Positions 20,407 through 33,686 of a stretch of 64,000 nucleotides of DNA are shown one piece after another. Under the pieces are notes generated by a model that was given only the letters and a program-made list of their open reading frames with translations, searched no databases and was not told where the DNA came from. Every line of letters begins with the position of its first letter. Within the stretch, counting starts at the first letter, position 1. Source of the stretch: Cyrtodaria siliqua. Taxonomy: Eukaryota > Mollusca > Bivalvia > Adapedonta > Hiatellidae. The translations under genes were made by a program, and so were the position numbers. The DNA lies in assembly GCA_037043455.1 (NCBI GenBank), contig JAWPHD010000240.1, positions 310,001 to 374,000 of the forward strand, written 5' to 3'.

Positions 20407-23065
20407 CTGAAATACAGATAAGTGGGGAGGACATTACAACAGCTGTGTATGAAATACATATATATATATATAAAGTGGGGGAGGACATTACAACAGCTGT
20501 TTGTGAAATACATATATAAGTGGGGAGGACATTACAACAGCTGTGTGTGAAATACATATATATAAGTGGGGAGGACATTACAACAGTGTGTGTGAAATAC
20601 ATATATATAAGGGGGGAGGACACTACAACAGCTGTTTGTGAAATACATATATAAGTGGGGAGGACATTACAACAGCTGTGTGTGAAATATATATATATAT
20701 AAGTGGGGAGGACATTACAACAGTGTATAAAATACATATATATAAAGGGGGAGGACATAACAACAATTGTCTGTGAAAAACAGATACACAAGGGTGTAGG
20801 ACATTACAACAGCGGTCTGTGAAATACAGAAATATAAGGATGGGAGGACATTACAACAGCTGTGTGTGAAATACAGATACATAAGGGTAGAGGACATTAC
20901 AACAGCTGTGTGTGAAATATAGATACATTAGGGTTGACATTACAACAGCTGTGTGTGAAATACAGAAATATAAGGATGGGAGGTCATTACAACAGCTGTG
21001 TGTGAAATACAGATACACAATGGTGGAGGACAGTACAACAGCTGTGTGTGAAATATAGATATATAAGGGGCAAGGACATTACAACAGCGGTCTGTGAAAT
21101 ACATATATATAAGTGGGGAGGACATTACAACAGATGTGTGCGAAATACATATATATAAAGGGGGAGGACATTACAACAACTGTCTGTGAAATACATATAT
21201 ATAAGTAGGGAGGACATTACAAGAGCGTGTGTGAAATACATATATATATAAGCGGGGAGGACATAACAACTGTCTGTGAAAAACAGATACATAAGGGTGT
21301 AGGACATTACAACAGCTGTCTGTGAAATACATATACATAAGAGTGGAGGACATTACAATAGCTGTCTGTAAAATACAGAAACATAAGGATGGGAGGACAT
21401 TACAACAGCTGTGTGTGAAATACAGATACATAAGACTGAAGGACATTACAACAGCTGTCTGCGAAATACAGATACATAAGGGTGGAGGACATTACAAAAG
21501 CTGTCTGTGAAATACATATATAAGTGCGGAGGACATTACAACAGCTGTATGAAATACATATATATATATATAAAGTGAGGAGGACATTACAACAGCTGTT
21601 TGTGAAATACATATATAAGTGGGGAGGACATTACAACAGCTGTGTGTGAAATACATATATATAAGAAGTGGGGAGGACATTACAACAGCTGTGTGTGAAA
21701 TACATATATATAAGGGGGGAGGACATTACAACAACTGTCTGTGAAATACAGAAATATAAGGATGGGAGGACATAACAGCTGTGAGTGAAATATAGATACA
21801 TAAGGGTGGAGGACATTACAACAGCTGTGTGTGAAACACAGATATATAAGGGTGTAGGACATTACAACAGCTGTCTGTGAAATACAGAAATATAAGGATG
21901 GGAGGACATAACAACAGCTGTTTGTGAAATATAGATACATAAGGGTGGAGGACATTACAACAGCTGTGTGTGAAATACAGATATATAAGGGTGGAGGACA
22001 TTACAACAGCTGTGTGTGAAATAGATATATAAGGGGTGAGGACATTACAACAGCTGTCTGTGAAATACAGATATATAAGTGGGGAGGACATTACAACAGC
22101 TGTCTGTGAAATACAGATACATAAGGGTGTAGGACATTACACCAGCTGTCTGTGAAATACAGATACATAAGGGTGTAGGACATTACACCAGCTGTCTGTG
22201 AAATACAGATACATAAGGGTGGAGGACATTACAACAGCTGTCTGCGAAATACAGATACGTAAGGGTGGAAGACATTAAAACAGATGTCTGCAAAATACAG
22301 ATACATAAGGGTGGAGGACATTACAACAGCTGTCTGCAAAATACAGATACATAAGGGGTGAGGACATTGCAACAGCGGTTTGTGAAATACAAATGTATAA
22401 GGGTGGAGGACATTACAACAGCGGTCTGTGAAATACAGATGTATAAGGGTGGGGACATTACAACAGGTGTCTGTGAAATAAAGATACATAAGGGTGGTGG
22501 ACATTACAACAGCTGTCTGTGAAATAAAGATACATAAGGGTGGAGGACATTACAACAGCTGTCTGTGAAATACAGATACATAAGGGAGGAGGTCATTACA
22601 ACAGCGGTCTGTGAAATACAGATATAAAAGGGTGGAAGACATTACAACAGCTGTGTGTGAAATACAGATACATAAGGGTGGAGGACATTACAACAGCGGT
22701 CTGTGAAATACAGATATATAAGGGTGGAGGACATTACAACAGGTGCCTGTGAAATACAGATACATAAGGGTGGAGGACATTACAACAGCTGTCTGTAAAA
22801 TACAGAAACATAAGGATGGGAGGACATTACAACACTGGTCTGTGAAATACAGATATATAAGGGTGGAGGACATTACAACAGCTGTCTGTGAAATATAGAT
22901 ATATAAGGGATGAGGACATTACAACAGGCGCCTATGAAATACAGATACATAAGGGTGGAGGACATAACAACAGCTGTCTGTGAAATACAGATACATAAGG
23001 GAAGAGGACAATACAATAGCTGTCAGTGAAATACAGATACATAAGGGTGGAGGACATTACAACAG
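20407..23065. repeat. 46-bp minisatellite, part 1, derived from an intron-exon junction
   Basis: Units of about 46 bp (GGTGGAGGACATTACAACAG then CTGTCTGTGAAATACAGATA then CATAAG). On the minus strand each reads CTGTATTTCACAG followed by ACAGCTGTTGTAATGTCCTC, which aligns with the real acceptor CTGTATTTCAG and the exon start AGACAACTGTGATGATGTCA. Each unit thus carries a potential 3' splice site plus the exon start. About 58 copies lie in this part. The first quarter uses a CATATATATAAGTGGGG variant. Confidence 0.95.
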
Positions 23066-23900
23066 CAGGGTTCGACACTAAGGCACGTCCGAACGACATT
23101 CACTGCCTGTACACAGGTCCGGGCTTGCGAATGTCCCAGGAACATGCCAGACCGGTCGTGTACAATAAGAACGGGACATTTACCCATAAAAAATGTTCTT
23201 TTAAAATTCCATTTAGTTCTGCGTGTAAAATACGTTTCACTCTCACAAAAACGATGAAGCCGTAGTTTGGTTTTTACAATATAGATTCACCTAACGTAAT
23301 GTGCATGCGCGACGGCTTCCCGAATTATTTATAACAAGCGGGTTTTCCATTCTCCATGCAGCGATAGAACTAACTGTAAAGGGAGTTAACTCTGTGTGGA
23401 TTTTAACATGTCGTAAAATATTGTCAAAGGTCTAGACACATCGTTTAATATCTAATCGATGCATACGATAATATACGCCTGTAACGAGTGCTAGCTAGAT
23501 ATTTTGCACATTTCAATTGAAAGTCGATCCTATTTTATGTGAAACAATATTGCGACATTTGAGACTCATTTCCATTTTGTCATACGGCAACCGCATTTGC
23601 CGATTTGTCAATGTTGAATATCCCCTTTCGAGATGCAAGAGATATGTCGCTGTATTGTTTATTCATAATTGCATCATACTATTATAAGTCCAAAACAGTT
23701 TATTAAATATAGTATTAAGCCTATTTAGAATAAATCATATTTGCGCATCTCCCCACACAAGAAACAAACGAGTTGCATAATAAATATAAAGATTTTAATA
23801 TAACTTGGTCAGGGCACATGAAACTTGGGTCAGGGCTAGTAGGTTCTGCATCTACTAGCCCGACCGGGCTAGTTGAAAAAAAAGTTAGTGTTGAGGCCTG
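23066..23900. mobile_element. hAT-like non-autonomous element inserted in the 46-bp array
   Basis: Ends CAGGGTTCGACACTAA and TTAGTGTTGAGGCCTG are inverted copies at 13 of 16 positions. AACAG flanks both sides (23061-23065, 23901-23905), a 5-bp target duplication of the array unit. A subterminal palindrome ACTAGCCCGACCGGGCTAGT lies near 23850. No transposase frame is present. Confidence 0.85.
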
Positions 23901-26575
23901 AACAGCTGTCTGTAAAATACAGAAACATAAGGATGGGAGGACATTACAACAGAGGTCTGTGAAATACAGATATATAAGGGTGGAGGACATTACAACAGCT
24001 GTGTGTGAAATACAGATATATAAGGGGTGAGGACATTACAACAGCAGTGTGTAAAATACAGATATATAAGGGTGAAGGACATAACAACAGCTGTCTGTGA
24101 AATACAGATACATAAGGGAAGAGGACATTACAATAGCTGTGTGTGAAATACAGATACATAAGGGTGGAGGACATTACAACAGCTGTGTGTGAAATACAAT
24201 ACTTAAGGGTGGAGGACATTACAACAGCTGTGTGTGAAATAGATATATAATGGGCGAGGACATTACAACAGCAGTCTGTGAAATACAGATAAATAAGCGT
24301 GGAGGATATTACAACAGCTGTCTGTGAAATACAGATACATAAGGGTGGAGGACATTACAACAGCGGTCTGTGAAATACAGATATATGAGGGGGAGGACAT
24401 TACAACAGCGCTCTGTGAAATACAGATACATAAGGATGGGAGGACATTACAACAGCTGTGTGTGAAATACAGATATATAAGGGTGGAGGACATTACAACA
24501 GCTGTGTGTGAAATACAGATATATAAGGGGTGAGGACATTACAACAGCAGTGTGTAAAATACAGATATATAAGGGTGAAGGACATAACAACAGCTGTCTG
24601 TGCAATACAGATACATATGGGAAGAGGACATTACAATAGCTGTCTGTGAAATACAGATACATAAGGGTGGAGGACATTACAACAGCTGTGTGTGAAATAC
24701 ATATATATAAGAAGTGGGGAGGACATTACAACAGCTGTGTGTGAAATACATATATATATAAGGGGGGAGGACATTACAACAACTGTCTGTGAAATACAGA
24801 AATATAAGGATGGGAGGACATAACAGCTGTTTGTGAAATATAGATACATAAGGGTGGAGGACATTACAACAGCTGTGTGTGAAATACAGATATATAAGGG
24901 TGTAGGACATTACAACAGCTGTCTGTGAAATACAGATATATAAGGGTGGAGGACATTACAACAGCTGTGTGTGAAATCGATATATAAGGGGTGAGGACAT
25001 TACAACAGCAGTCTGTGAAATACAGATAAATAAGAGTGGAGGATATTACAACAGCTGTCTTTGAAATACAGATACATAAGGGTGGAGGACATTACAACAG
25101 ATGTCTGTGGAATACAGATACATCAGGGTGTAGGACATTACAACAGCGGTCTGTGAAATACAGATATATAAGGGGTGAGGACATAACAACAGCTGTCTGT
25201 GAAATACAGATATATAAGTGGGGAGGACATTACAACAGCTGTCTGTGAAATACAGATACATAAGGGTGTAGGACATTACACCAGCTGTCTGTGAAATACA
25301 GATACATAAGGGTGTAGGACATTACACCAGCTGTCTGTGAAATACAGATACATAAGGGTGGAGGACATTACAACAGCTGTCTGCGAAATACAGATACGTA
25401 AGGGTGGAAGACATTAAAACAGCTGTCTGCAAAATACAGATACATAAGGGTGGAGGACATTACAACAGCTGTCTGCAAAATACAGATACATAAGGGTGGA
25501 GGACATTACAACAGCTGTCTGTGAAATACAGGTACATAAGGGGTGAGGACATTACAACAGCGGTCTGTGAAATACAGATGTATAAGGGTGGAGGACATTA
25601 CAACAGCGGTCTGTGAAATACAGATGTATAAGGGTGGAGGACATTACAACAGCTGTCTGTGAAATAAAGATACATAAGGGTGGTGGACATTACAACAGCT
25701 GTCTGTGAAATAAAGATACATAAGGGTGGTGGACATTACAACAGCTGTCTGTGAAATAAAGATACATAAGGGTGGTGGACATTACAACAGCGGTCTGTGA
25801 AATACAGGTACATAAGGGGTGAGGACATTACAACAGCGGTCTGTGAAATACAGATGTATAAGGGTGGAGGACATTACAACAGCTGTCTGTAAAATACAGA
25901 TATATAAGGGTGAAGGACATAACAACAGCTGTCTGTGAAATACAGATACATAAGGGAAGAGGACATTACAATAGCTGTCTGTGAAATACAGATACACAAG
26001 GGTGGAGGACATAACAACAGCTGTCTGTGAAATACAGATATATAAGGGGTGAGGACATTACAACAGCTGTCTGTGAAATACAGATACATAAGGGGTGAGA
26101 ACATTACAACAGCTGTCTGTGAAATAAAGATACATAAGGGGTGAGGACATTACAACAGCTGTCTGTGAAATACAGATATATAAGCGTGTAGGATATTACA
26201 ACAGCTGTCTGTGAAATATAGATATATAAGGGTGAAGGACATTACAACAGCTGTCTGTGAAATACAGATACATAAGGGTGGAGGACATTACAACAGCTGT
26301 CTGTGAAATACAGATACATAAGGGTGGAGGACATTACAACAGCTGTGTGTGAAATACAGGTACATAAGGGGTGAGGACATTACAACAGCTGTCTGTGAAA
26401 TACAGATATATAAGGGGTGAGAACATTACAACAGCTGTGAAATACAGATATATAAGGGTGTAGGATATTACAACAGCTGTCTGTGAAATACAGATATATA
26501 AGCTGGGTGGTGGTCATTACAACAGCGCTCTGTGAAATACAGTTACATAAGGGTATAGGACATTACAACAGATAT
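23901..26575. repeat. 46-bp minisatellite, part 2
   Basis: Continues part 1 with about 58 further units. Long blocks repeat those of part 1 in the same unit order: 21.66-21.75 kb recurs near 24.70-24.80 kb, and 22.09-22.33 kb recurs near 25.23-25.47 kb, so segments of roughly 1 kb have been copied. Units degrade after about 26450. Confidence 0.95.
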
Positions 26576-27914
26576 ATGCAGAGAATATTGCACAGCTGGA
26601 AGAATGTTTTTTCTAAGTATAACAAATTGTCATGTTACAATAATAGGAAATATACCTTTAATACAAATTGGAACCTATTATGCACCAATTGTATAGTAAC
26701 TGTTAATATGTGAGCTCTGGCCAATTATGGGATTATTTGCTATTGTTCTCTCTAGTAAATTATTCAGTTAGTGTCAGTTGGGTATGGTATTTGGAAGAAG
26801 TAAGATGGGTGAAATAGTAGCTGGAGGCCTGATATTCCTCCTTGGTTGTTGGGGTTAGAGTAGATGGACATATGTAACGGTTACCAGCATATCAACATAC
26901 AGCTATAGAATGGCCTAAGACATGAAATTGATAGAGTTTATATATGTAGGAAGATGTTAGTACATGCTGTAACATTAGTGCGAGTGCCAGTGTAGAAGTC
27001 CAGGGATAATGAACTGTATACTTCATGATGCATCTTGGATTGAGAGCGGTATATAACTGTGGAGGATATATAACGTGTGGAGTACAGTACAATTAGTGAA
27101 GTTTAGTTACTCACCACCATCTTGCGATGACGAGATACAATCCAGGGTTATGATCTAGTGAACTATATAACAATACAGTTGAACAATAACAGTGCATACT
27201 TTATCAGATTGACTTGAGTGATGTATCTACTTTGATTGTGTTTAAATTGTGTTTTGCGACTTAATATTTTCAATGTTTGTTTCTCCCTTATCTTCATTTA
27301 TACTTTTCCTTTCTATCTATCACTCCAAATAGTTATTCATTTTGAAATATACTTATTATATCTGATTGGTCAATACTTATCCATATAACAAATATACAGA
27401 TACAACTCTGTTGCACTAAGTTGACATGAAATTCATATCTGTAAACTGTGTCTTTTTTAAAATTAAATCTAACTGCGCACTTGATTTCTCACTATACCCT
27501 CTACTTTATGCACTGTATGCAATTAAGTTTATGAATCAGCCCATTGTCCCAATATAGGTTTCAGGTTACAGTGTGTTATTAATAAAGAACACCATTTTAC
27601 AGCAAAACAAGAACATGTATACACATATCAAATGATGAGGAAACATGTCATTTGGTAAGATGTATGGTCACGTGTGTGCCTGCATATACAGATTATGGAA
27701 AATAATAGAGATCAAAATAGGAGAACTAAATATATAAAGAATAATTAAAAGATACAAACAAATGTATCCATTATTAATTTTTTGGTCACCCATTTCAAAC
27801 AACCAAATTATCATGTTTAAAAATTAACGTAAAATCAGAAGATCATGTTATATAAATTTGTTTAGGTCCATTTATGTTTTACAATGTGACTAACACCATT
27901 ACAAGATACACACG
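26576..27914. other. Intron interior, nothing recognised
   Basis: AT-rich single-copy-looking sequence inside intron 2 of the minus-strand gene. No exon with fitting phase, RNA gene or transposon end is seen. Confidence 0.4.
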
Positions 27915-28260
27915 CGCAAATGGTTGAAAGTAATGGAAAAAAATAGCAAATTATTTTCAAATTTAGAACGAAAAAAGTCTGAAAATAAATCTTTATCACA
28001 TGTAAACGTCAATGACGAACAAAAAACTTATTATGAACAATTATATAAACAGGAAGAACATAAAACATCTAGTTATAATTTTTTTAACAACTCTATGAAA
28101 GTCTTAACTCAAGAAGAGAAAGGGAAATGTGATGGATTGTTAACAGAATCTGAATGTGCTGTTGCTCTTAAAGCAATGTAAAATAACAAAAGCCCTGGAT
28201 CAGATGTACTTACCACAGGGTTTTTTAAAGATTTTTTGAAATGACTTCGAAGCATTTTTA
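27915..28260 (+). pseudogene. LINE reverse transcriptase N-terminal fragment
   Basis: The frame reads KWLKVMEKNSKLFSNLERKK, later YYEQLYKQEE, then LTESECAVALKAM, a stop, and NNKSPGSD. These are the conserved blocks that precede and open the reverse transcriptase domain of L1/Tx1-like LINEs. The in-frame TAA at 28179-28181 and the missing palm motifs show it is dead. It is cut off at about 28265 by a copy of the 162-bp tandem family. It lies in sense opposite to the host gene, inside its intron. Confidence 0.75.
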
Positions 28261-28264
28261 TATA

Positions 28265-28610
28265 CATTCAAACGGTATTTAAAAATCCCTGCAGAGGTTG
28301 TGACGTTACGGACCGGACAAGAAATAGTGTACCTGTTTTTGACCTATGAACTTCAAGTGTGACCTTGACCTTTGAGGTAAGGACCTGGGTTTTGCGCGCG
28401 ACACATCGTCCTGTTATGGTGATCACTTGTGCCAAGTTATTTAAAAATCCTTGCATGGGATGTGACGTTACGGTCCGGACATGAAATTGCATACCTGTTT
28501 TTGACCTATGAACTTCAAGTGTGACCTTGACCTTTGAGGTACGGACCTGGGTTTTGCGCGCGACACATCGTCTTGTTATGGTGATCACTTGTGCCAAGTT
28601 ATTTTAGTAT
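28265..28610 (+). repeat. Two units of the 162-bp GTGACCTTGACC family
   Basis: Units match 3480-3900 closely (CTTCAAGTGTGACCTTGACC, TTGTGCCAAGTTATTT), with GCGCGCGACACATCGTC in place of GCGGGGGACACATCG. Same orientation as the first block. Confidence 0.85.
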
Positions 28611-28840
28611 TTAACCCATATAATGACCTCAGTGAGACCCTGACCTTTATATTTTAGTATGGTCTTGTCGATGTTGTCATGATGAGTATATATTGAAAGT
28701 TTGATGAAGAATATCAAGAAATGAGAAAGTTATAGCCAACGTAAGTTTTCGTGACTGACCGACTGACTGACGGATGGACTGATGGATGACAAAGTGACCT
28801 CTATATATCGCATTTTTTTCGAGAAGGTGGCACAAAAATT
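28611..28840. repeat. Right end of another dispersed repeat
   Basis: Contains GTGACTGACCGACTGACTGA and GATGGACTGATGGATGACA, then TTTTTTTCGAGAAGGTGGCA, the same kind of terminal as the other tandem families. The left end is absent. Confidence 0.5.
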
Positions 28841-28865
28841 GTTAGTACAATAGCTGTCTCTGTCT

Positions 28866-29046
28866 TTTTCTCAGATAACTTATTATATCAATATTAAACT
28901 ACAAAAAGATAACTAACTATATCAAACATTAAACTGCAAAAAGATAACTAATTATATCAAACATTAAACTACAAAAAGATAACTAATTATATCAAATATT
29001 AAACTACAAAAAGATAACTAATTATATCAAATATTAAACTACAAAA
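28866..29046. repeat. 35-bp AT-rich minisatellite, about five copies
   Basis: Unit contains AACTAATTATATCAAA and ATTAAACTACAAAAAGAT with few differences between copies. Confidence 0.9.
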
Positions 29047-29499
29047 TGTTGAATATCATGTATAAAACATACCGTGTGTAGTACCCCTTGAGCTTGTATA
29101 CCCACAACTTATAGTACATAAGAAATGCATAAAAAAACATATACATGTATGTTGCATATTATGAATAATTTTATATAATAGGTTTTGGTGTGCATTAATT
29201 AAGGCCAAAACAAAAAAAAAAATGTTTCCTGTAATGGACTGAAAAAAATAATTGGGAAGGCAGGTACCGGTATGCGTTTATTTTTATTTATATATTTGTT
29301 AAAATCAAGAATACTAACTTCAGGTAGATCGTTATTTGTTATGTGAAAACCTTCATTCAATCCGCAAAGAATAAGGTATGGTAAGAGAGTATTTTGGCCC
29401 CCAATATATTCAAAATGCAAAAAAATAGTATTTACATATAATCTTTTGCACATGTTGAAGTCAATTGATCATATTCTATCTTCAAAAGACATATTTATT
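29047..29499. other. Intron interior, nothing recognised
   Basis: AT-rich stretch without an identifiable feature. Confidence 0.3.
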
Positions 29500-30609
29500 A
29501 GCTCGACTATTCTAAGAATAAGAGAGCTTATGTAATCACCCTGGCGTCGGCGTCGGCGTCCCACATCAAGATTTGCGTGTTAGCTGTGTTTACAAGTCTA
29601 TATCTCTTACATTTCTTATCCTACCACAACCAAATTTGTTCATGGGCTTCCTTGTAGCATTATCTTAAGGGCTGCATAAGCAATTTTGGTTCCTGTAACC
29701 CATGGGCTGCCATGGAACCCAAATTATGATAGCCCATAAAATGTGCCCCATTGCCAAATTTTGCGTCTAAGCTGTAATTACAAGTCTATATCTCTTACAA
29801 TTCTTACCCTAGCACAACCAAATTTGGCCATTAGCTTCCTTATAGCATTATCGTAAGGGCTGCTTAAGTAATTTTGGTTCCTGTAACCCCTGGGCTCCTA
29901 TGGAACCCAAATTCTGATAGCCCTTAAAATATGTCTGTTTCACATCAAATTTTGCGTGTAAGCTGTGTTTACAGGTCTATATCTCTTATATTTTTTTTCC
30001 TAGCTGAACTAAATTTTGGAATTGGTTTCCTTATAGTTTGTTGTAAAGGGTTGGATAAGTAATTTTGTCTTCTGCAAATTCTGGGCTCCCATGGAACCCA
30101 AATTGTGATGGTCCATAAAATGTGCAATAAAGGCAGATCTAGGTTTGCATGTAAGCATGTATATATCTATAATTTTGGTTTGGGATTTGTTATAGCGTTA
30201 TGCATCTTATTACTTCGCCCATATTGGGGCATGGGCTCCCTCCTCTCCCCCACCCCCCATCCCTGCCCCCACTCCCTTCCACACCTTTTTTTTTTTTTAC
30301 ATATTTCTGTGTTGTTTTAGTCAATTCTTACACATATATGTTGCAACCCTCCCCACCCCCACCACGACACCCCCCGCCTCTCAACCCATCATCCACTCCG
30401 CCCCAGACTTGAAACTTTTTTTTTCTTTTTTCGTTACATATTTCTGTGTTGCTTTTGTCAATTCTTACACATATATGTTGCAACCCTCCCCCCACCATCA
30501 CCCACCCCCCATCCCGCGCCCACCTCGCCCCAGACTTGAAACATTTTTTCTTTTTTTACATATTTCTGTGTTGCTTTTGTCAGTTCTTACACACAGATGT
30601 TGCAACCCT

Positions 30610-30681
<72 letters not shown>

Positions 30682-32195
30682 CCCCACGCCTCTCACTTTT
30701 TTTTTTTTTTTTTTTTACATATTTCTTCGTTGTTTTAGTCAATTCTTACACACATATGTTGCCCCCACACTCCCAAAAACCCACAATGCACTCCCACCTC
30801 TCACCCAATCACCCCCACCCCGCATTTGAAACTTTTTATTTTTTTTACATATTTCTTTGTTGTTTTAGTCAATTTTTACACATATATGTTGTCCCATCCC
30901 CCCCCCCCCCTCTCTCACCCCCGCTCCACCCCCCCCCCCCCCCCCACCCGAAACTATTATAATTTTTTTTTACATATTTCTGTGTTGCATTTTGTCAGTT
31001 CTTACACACAGATGTTGCAACCCCCCCGCCCCACACCCCATCAACCACACTTGATTTTTTTTTTTTTTTACATATTTCTTCGTTGTTTTAGTCAATTCTT
31101 ACACACATATGTTGCCCCCACACTCCCAAAAACCCACAATGCACTCTCACCCCATCACCCCCACCCCGCATTTGAAACTTTTTTTTTTTTTTTTTTCATA
31201 TTTGTTTGTTGTTTTAGTCAATTCTTACACACATATGTTGCCCCCTCTGCCCCCCCGCCCCCTGCCCTCCCCCCAACCCCACTCCCGCTCCCCCCCCACC
31301 CAACCCCAACTTGAAAATCTATTTTTTTTTTACTTATGTCTGTGTTGTTTTAGTCCTTTCTTACACATATATGTTGCAACCATCCCCGTCCCCCCCCCCC
31401 CACCCCCTCCTAACCACCCCCCCCCCCCCCACACACTTGAATTTTTTTTTTTTTTTACATATTTCTTATTTCTTTGTTTTAGTCAATTCTTACACATATA
31501 TGTTGCCCCTCCAACCCCACCCCTCCTTACCCCGCCTCTCTCCCCCCACCCACTCACCCCAACCACACTAGATTTTTTTTTTTACATATTTCTTTGTTGT
31601 TTTAGTCAATTCTTACACATATATGTTGCGCCCCCAACCCACTCCCGCCTCTCCCCCCCCACTTGAAACTTTTTTTTTTTACCTATTTCTGTGTTGCTTT
31701 TGTCAATTCTAACACATATATGTTGCCCCCTCACCCCCCACCCCCCACCCCTTACCCCGCCTCTCTCCCCCCCACTCCCCCCACACTAGATTTTTTTTTT
31801 TTTTTACATATTTCTTTGTTGTTTTAGTCAATTCTTACACATGTTGCCCTCCCCACCCCACGCCTCTACCCCATCCCCACTCAAACTCGATTTTATATTT
31901 TTGTGTTGTTTTGGGGAATAATTACATAACTTCTTACACATATATGTTGCCCTCACCACCCCCACTCCCCCCACCATCCACCCCCACCTCTCTCCCACCC
32001 CCACCCCGTAACCCTCAAAACTTGATTTTTTTTACATATTTCTGTGTAGTTTTGTTCAATTCTTACACATAGTTATGTTGTGCTCCCAACCCCACCCCAC
32101 ATTGTTGTAGCCTTGTTTTCTGATATACTAGCTATAAATTTATTATTCTCCGAAAAATCGAATAGTCGAGCTGCGCTGTTCTCCGACAGCTCTTG
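29500..32195 (+). mobile_element. Helentron/HINE-like element with expanded internal repeats
   Basis: The left side has AGCTCGACTATTC (29500) and the right side has its inverted copy GAATAGTCGAGCT (32160). After that the stem GAGCTG / CAGCTC forms a terminal hairpin ending in CTCTTG at 32195. Inside are three copies of an approximately 190-bp unit (29560-30150; TACAAGTCTATATCTCTTAC, CCATGGAACCCAAATT) and then a large pyrimidine-rich minisatellite. No Rep/helicase is encoded, so it is non-autonomous. Assignment to the Helentron group rests on architecture only. Confidence 0.6.
30230..32095 (+). repeat. Pyrimidine-rich minisatellite, about 14 units
   Basis: Each unit is a T-run, then ACATATTTCTGTGTTGTTTT, then AGTCAATTCTTACACATATA, then TGTTGC and a C-rich stretch. 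Unit length varies from about 100 to 160 bp because the C and T runs change length. It includes a run of 70 C (30611-30680) and T-runs of up to about 20. Long proline-rich open frames here are produced by the C-runs and are not genes. Confidence 0.95.
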
Positions 32196-32246
32196 TTTAT
32201 TATATACTCGCCGTCATAAGAAAGTATCCACTTATAAATATTGATA

Positions 32247-32758
32247 AGAACCAATAATCAATATTTTTCGTATTATTATATTAGATACAACATTTACAAA
32301 CATGTTTTAATATGAAATATGAACATTCAATAAAGAATAAAATGTTTAAATCGATTTTAAAGCGCAACAGGCGGAAAACAAAAGTCACCAACTTAATAAC
32401 GTTACAGCTGGTCCCATAAGTGCTATATCTGACTAAGGTCCGGTGAAAAAGCAGGCCAGGGTAGCACATTGACGTTACTGGCCACCAAGAAGTCGGTGGT
32501 CAATCTTGCTGAGTGTGGCCTGGCGTTATCCTGTTGGTACAGTGTAACGTTAGGGTGGTTAGCAAGGAACGGCAAAACAACTGGTTGGAGTATCTCGTCC
32601 ACGTAACGTTATTAGGTCTGTGACTTTTGTTTTCCGCCTGTTGCGCTTTAGAATCGATTTAAACATTCTATTCTTTATTGAATGTTCATATTTCATATTA
32701 AAACATGTTTGTAAATGTATCTAATATAATAATACAAAAAATTGTGTTTATTGGTTCT
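32247..32758 (-). mobile_element. Tc1/mariner-like element with long terminal inverted repeats
   Basis: Arms of about 150-160 bp (32247-32408 and about 32602-32758) are inverted copies, beginning AGAACCAATAA on the left and sharing GCGCAACAGGCGGAAAACAA. The 200-bp centre, read on the minus strand, holds transposase remnants: LYQQDNARPHSAR (second catalytic Asp) and NVLPWPAFSPDLS followed by stop codons. Most of the transposase gene is deleted. It lies in intron 2 of the host gene. Confidence 0.8.
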
Positions 32759-33686
32759 CATGGTATTTGAATATCAATATTCAGAAGTCTCAATGGAATT
32801 TGTTATATTTTGTAGATTTTGGACTTTCTGGGCAAGATTTTGATCTTAAAAATATAGAGCGCACCTCCAACCACACACAGTTTTTTGACTGATAGCCCTA
32901 TCAAGTACCTATTTCAACAAAAAATCAGCTGTGCTTGAGGGTACACTCTGTATTTCCAAGACCAAAAACTGATAGAAAACTGCTGAAAATGTATTTTTTG
33001 AATGAAAATGCCTTGTTTGTGAGACCCTTAAACTCATTTAGAGCCTTCAAACGTACTGTAAAGAGTTTTAATATTGATTCAGTTCATTTGTAGTTAAAAT
33101 AAATATTCAAACTTAGTGATTTAAACACCCATTCCCAATGCCAAAAAGTATACTTTTTCACAATTATATCCAAAAAATTCACAATCTGAAAAAAAACAAC
33201 AACAAAAACAGGCAGTAAGGATACTAGTCTTAATATAAGCTGGTGTCAATACTAGTCTGTATTTACCAAAAACAAAACTTAAAACCAAGGTATATTAAAC
33301 TGTGAAAATAAAAGTGAAAAAAGCTTTTTTATAATATTTCACAATTGTCACAATTTCTAGAAAAATGCCGCTATTTTTCACAGTGGCACAGGCACAGGCT
33401 GCATTCACTAAACACATAAGAAAAACACTGGGAAAAACGTTTTATGATTCTGGCCTTCCCTTTACTACATACATATACTATATAACCCTATCTCTATCCT
33501 TCTGTACTATGTAATGGAAGCCTCTGTGGTACAAATTTTACCCCAGCATCACCAACTAAATTAACTAAGTAGAGGATCATAAGCAGTTGCTACAGGCAAA
33601 ATATTAGACCTCTAGCTTTTGTTAAGTTTCAAAGAAGCAGATTTTAACTTTTGTCCTGTATAACTGTATGCCTAGTTAACACTTAC
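32759..33686. other. 5' part of intron 2, nothing recognised
   Basis: Starts at the donor GTAAGT (minus strand, 33686-33681). No repeat array flanks this donor, unlike the donor of intron 1. No additional exon was recognised. Confidence 0.4.

Noticed and set aside
20407..26575. Many 60-90 codon minus-strand frames rich in YFTDSCCNVL-type sequence
   Set aside because: 46 bp is not a multiple of three, so all frames cycle through the same residues; they are array artefacts, though the one joining 20339 includes the real exon.
30200..31666. Long proline-rich open frames
   Set aside because: Produced by C-runs in a pyrimidine-rich array; no start context or domain, and frames change with run length.
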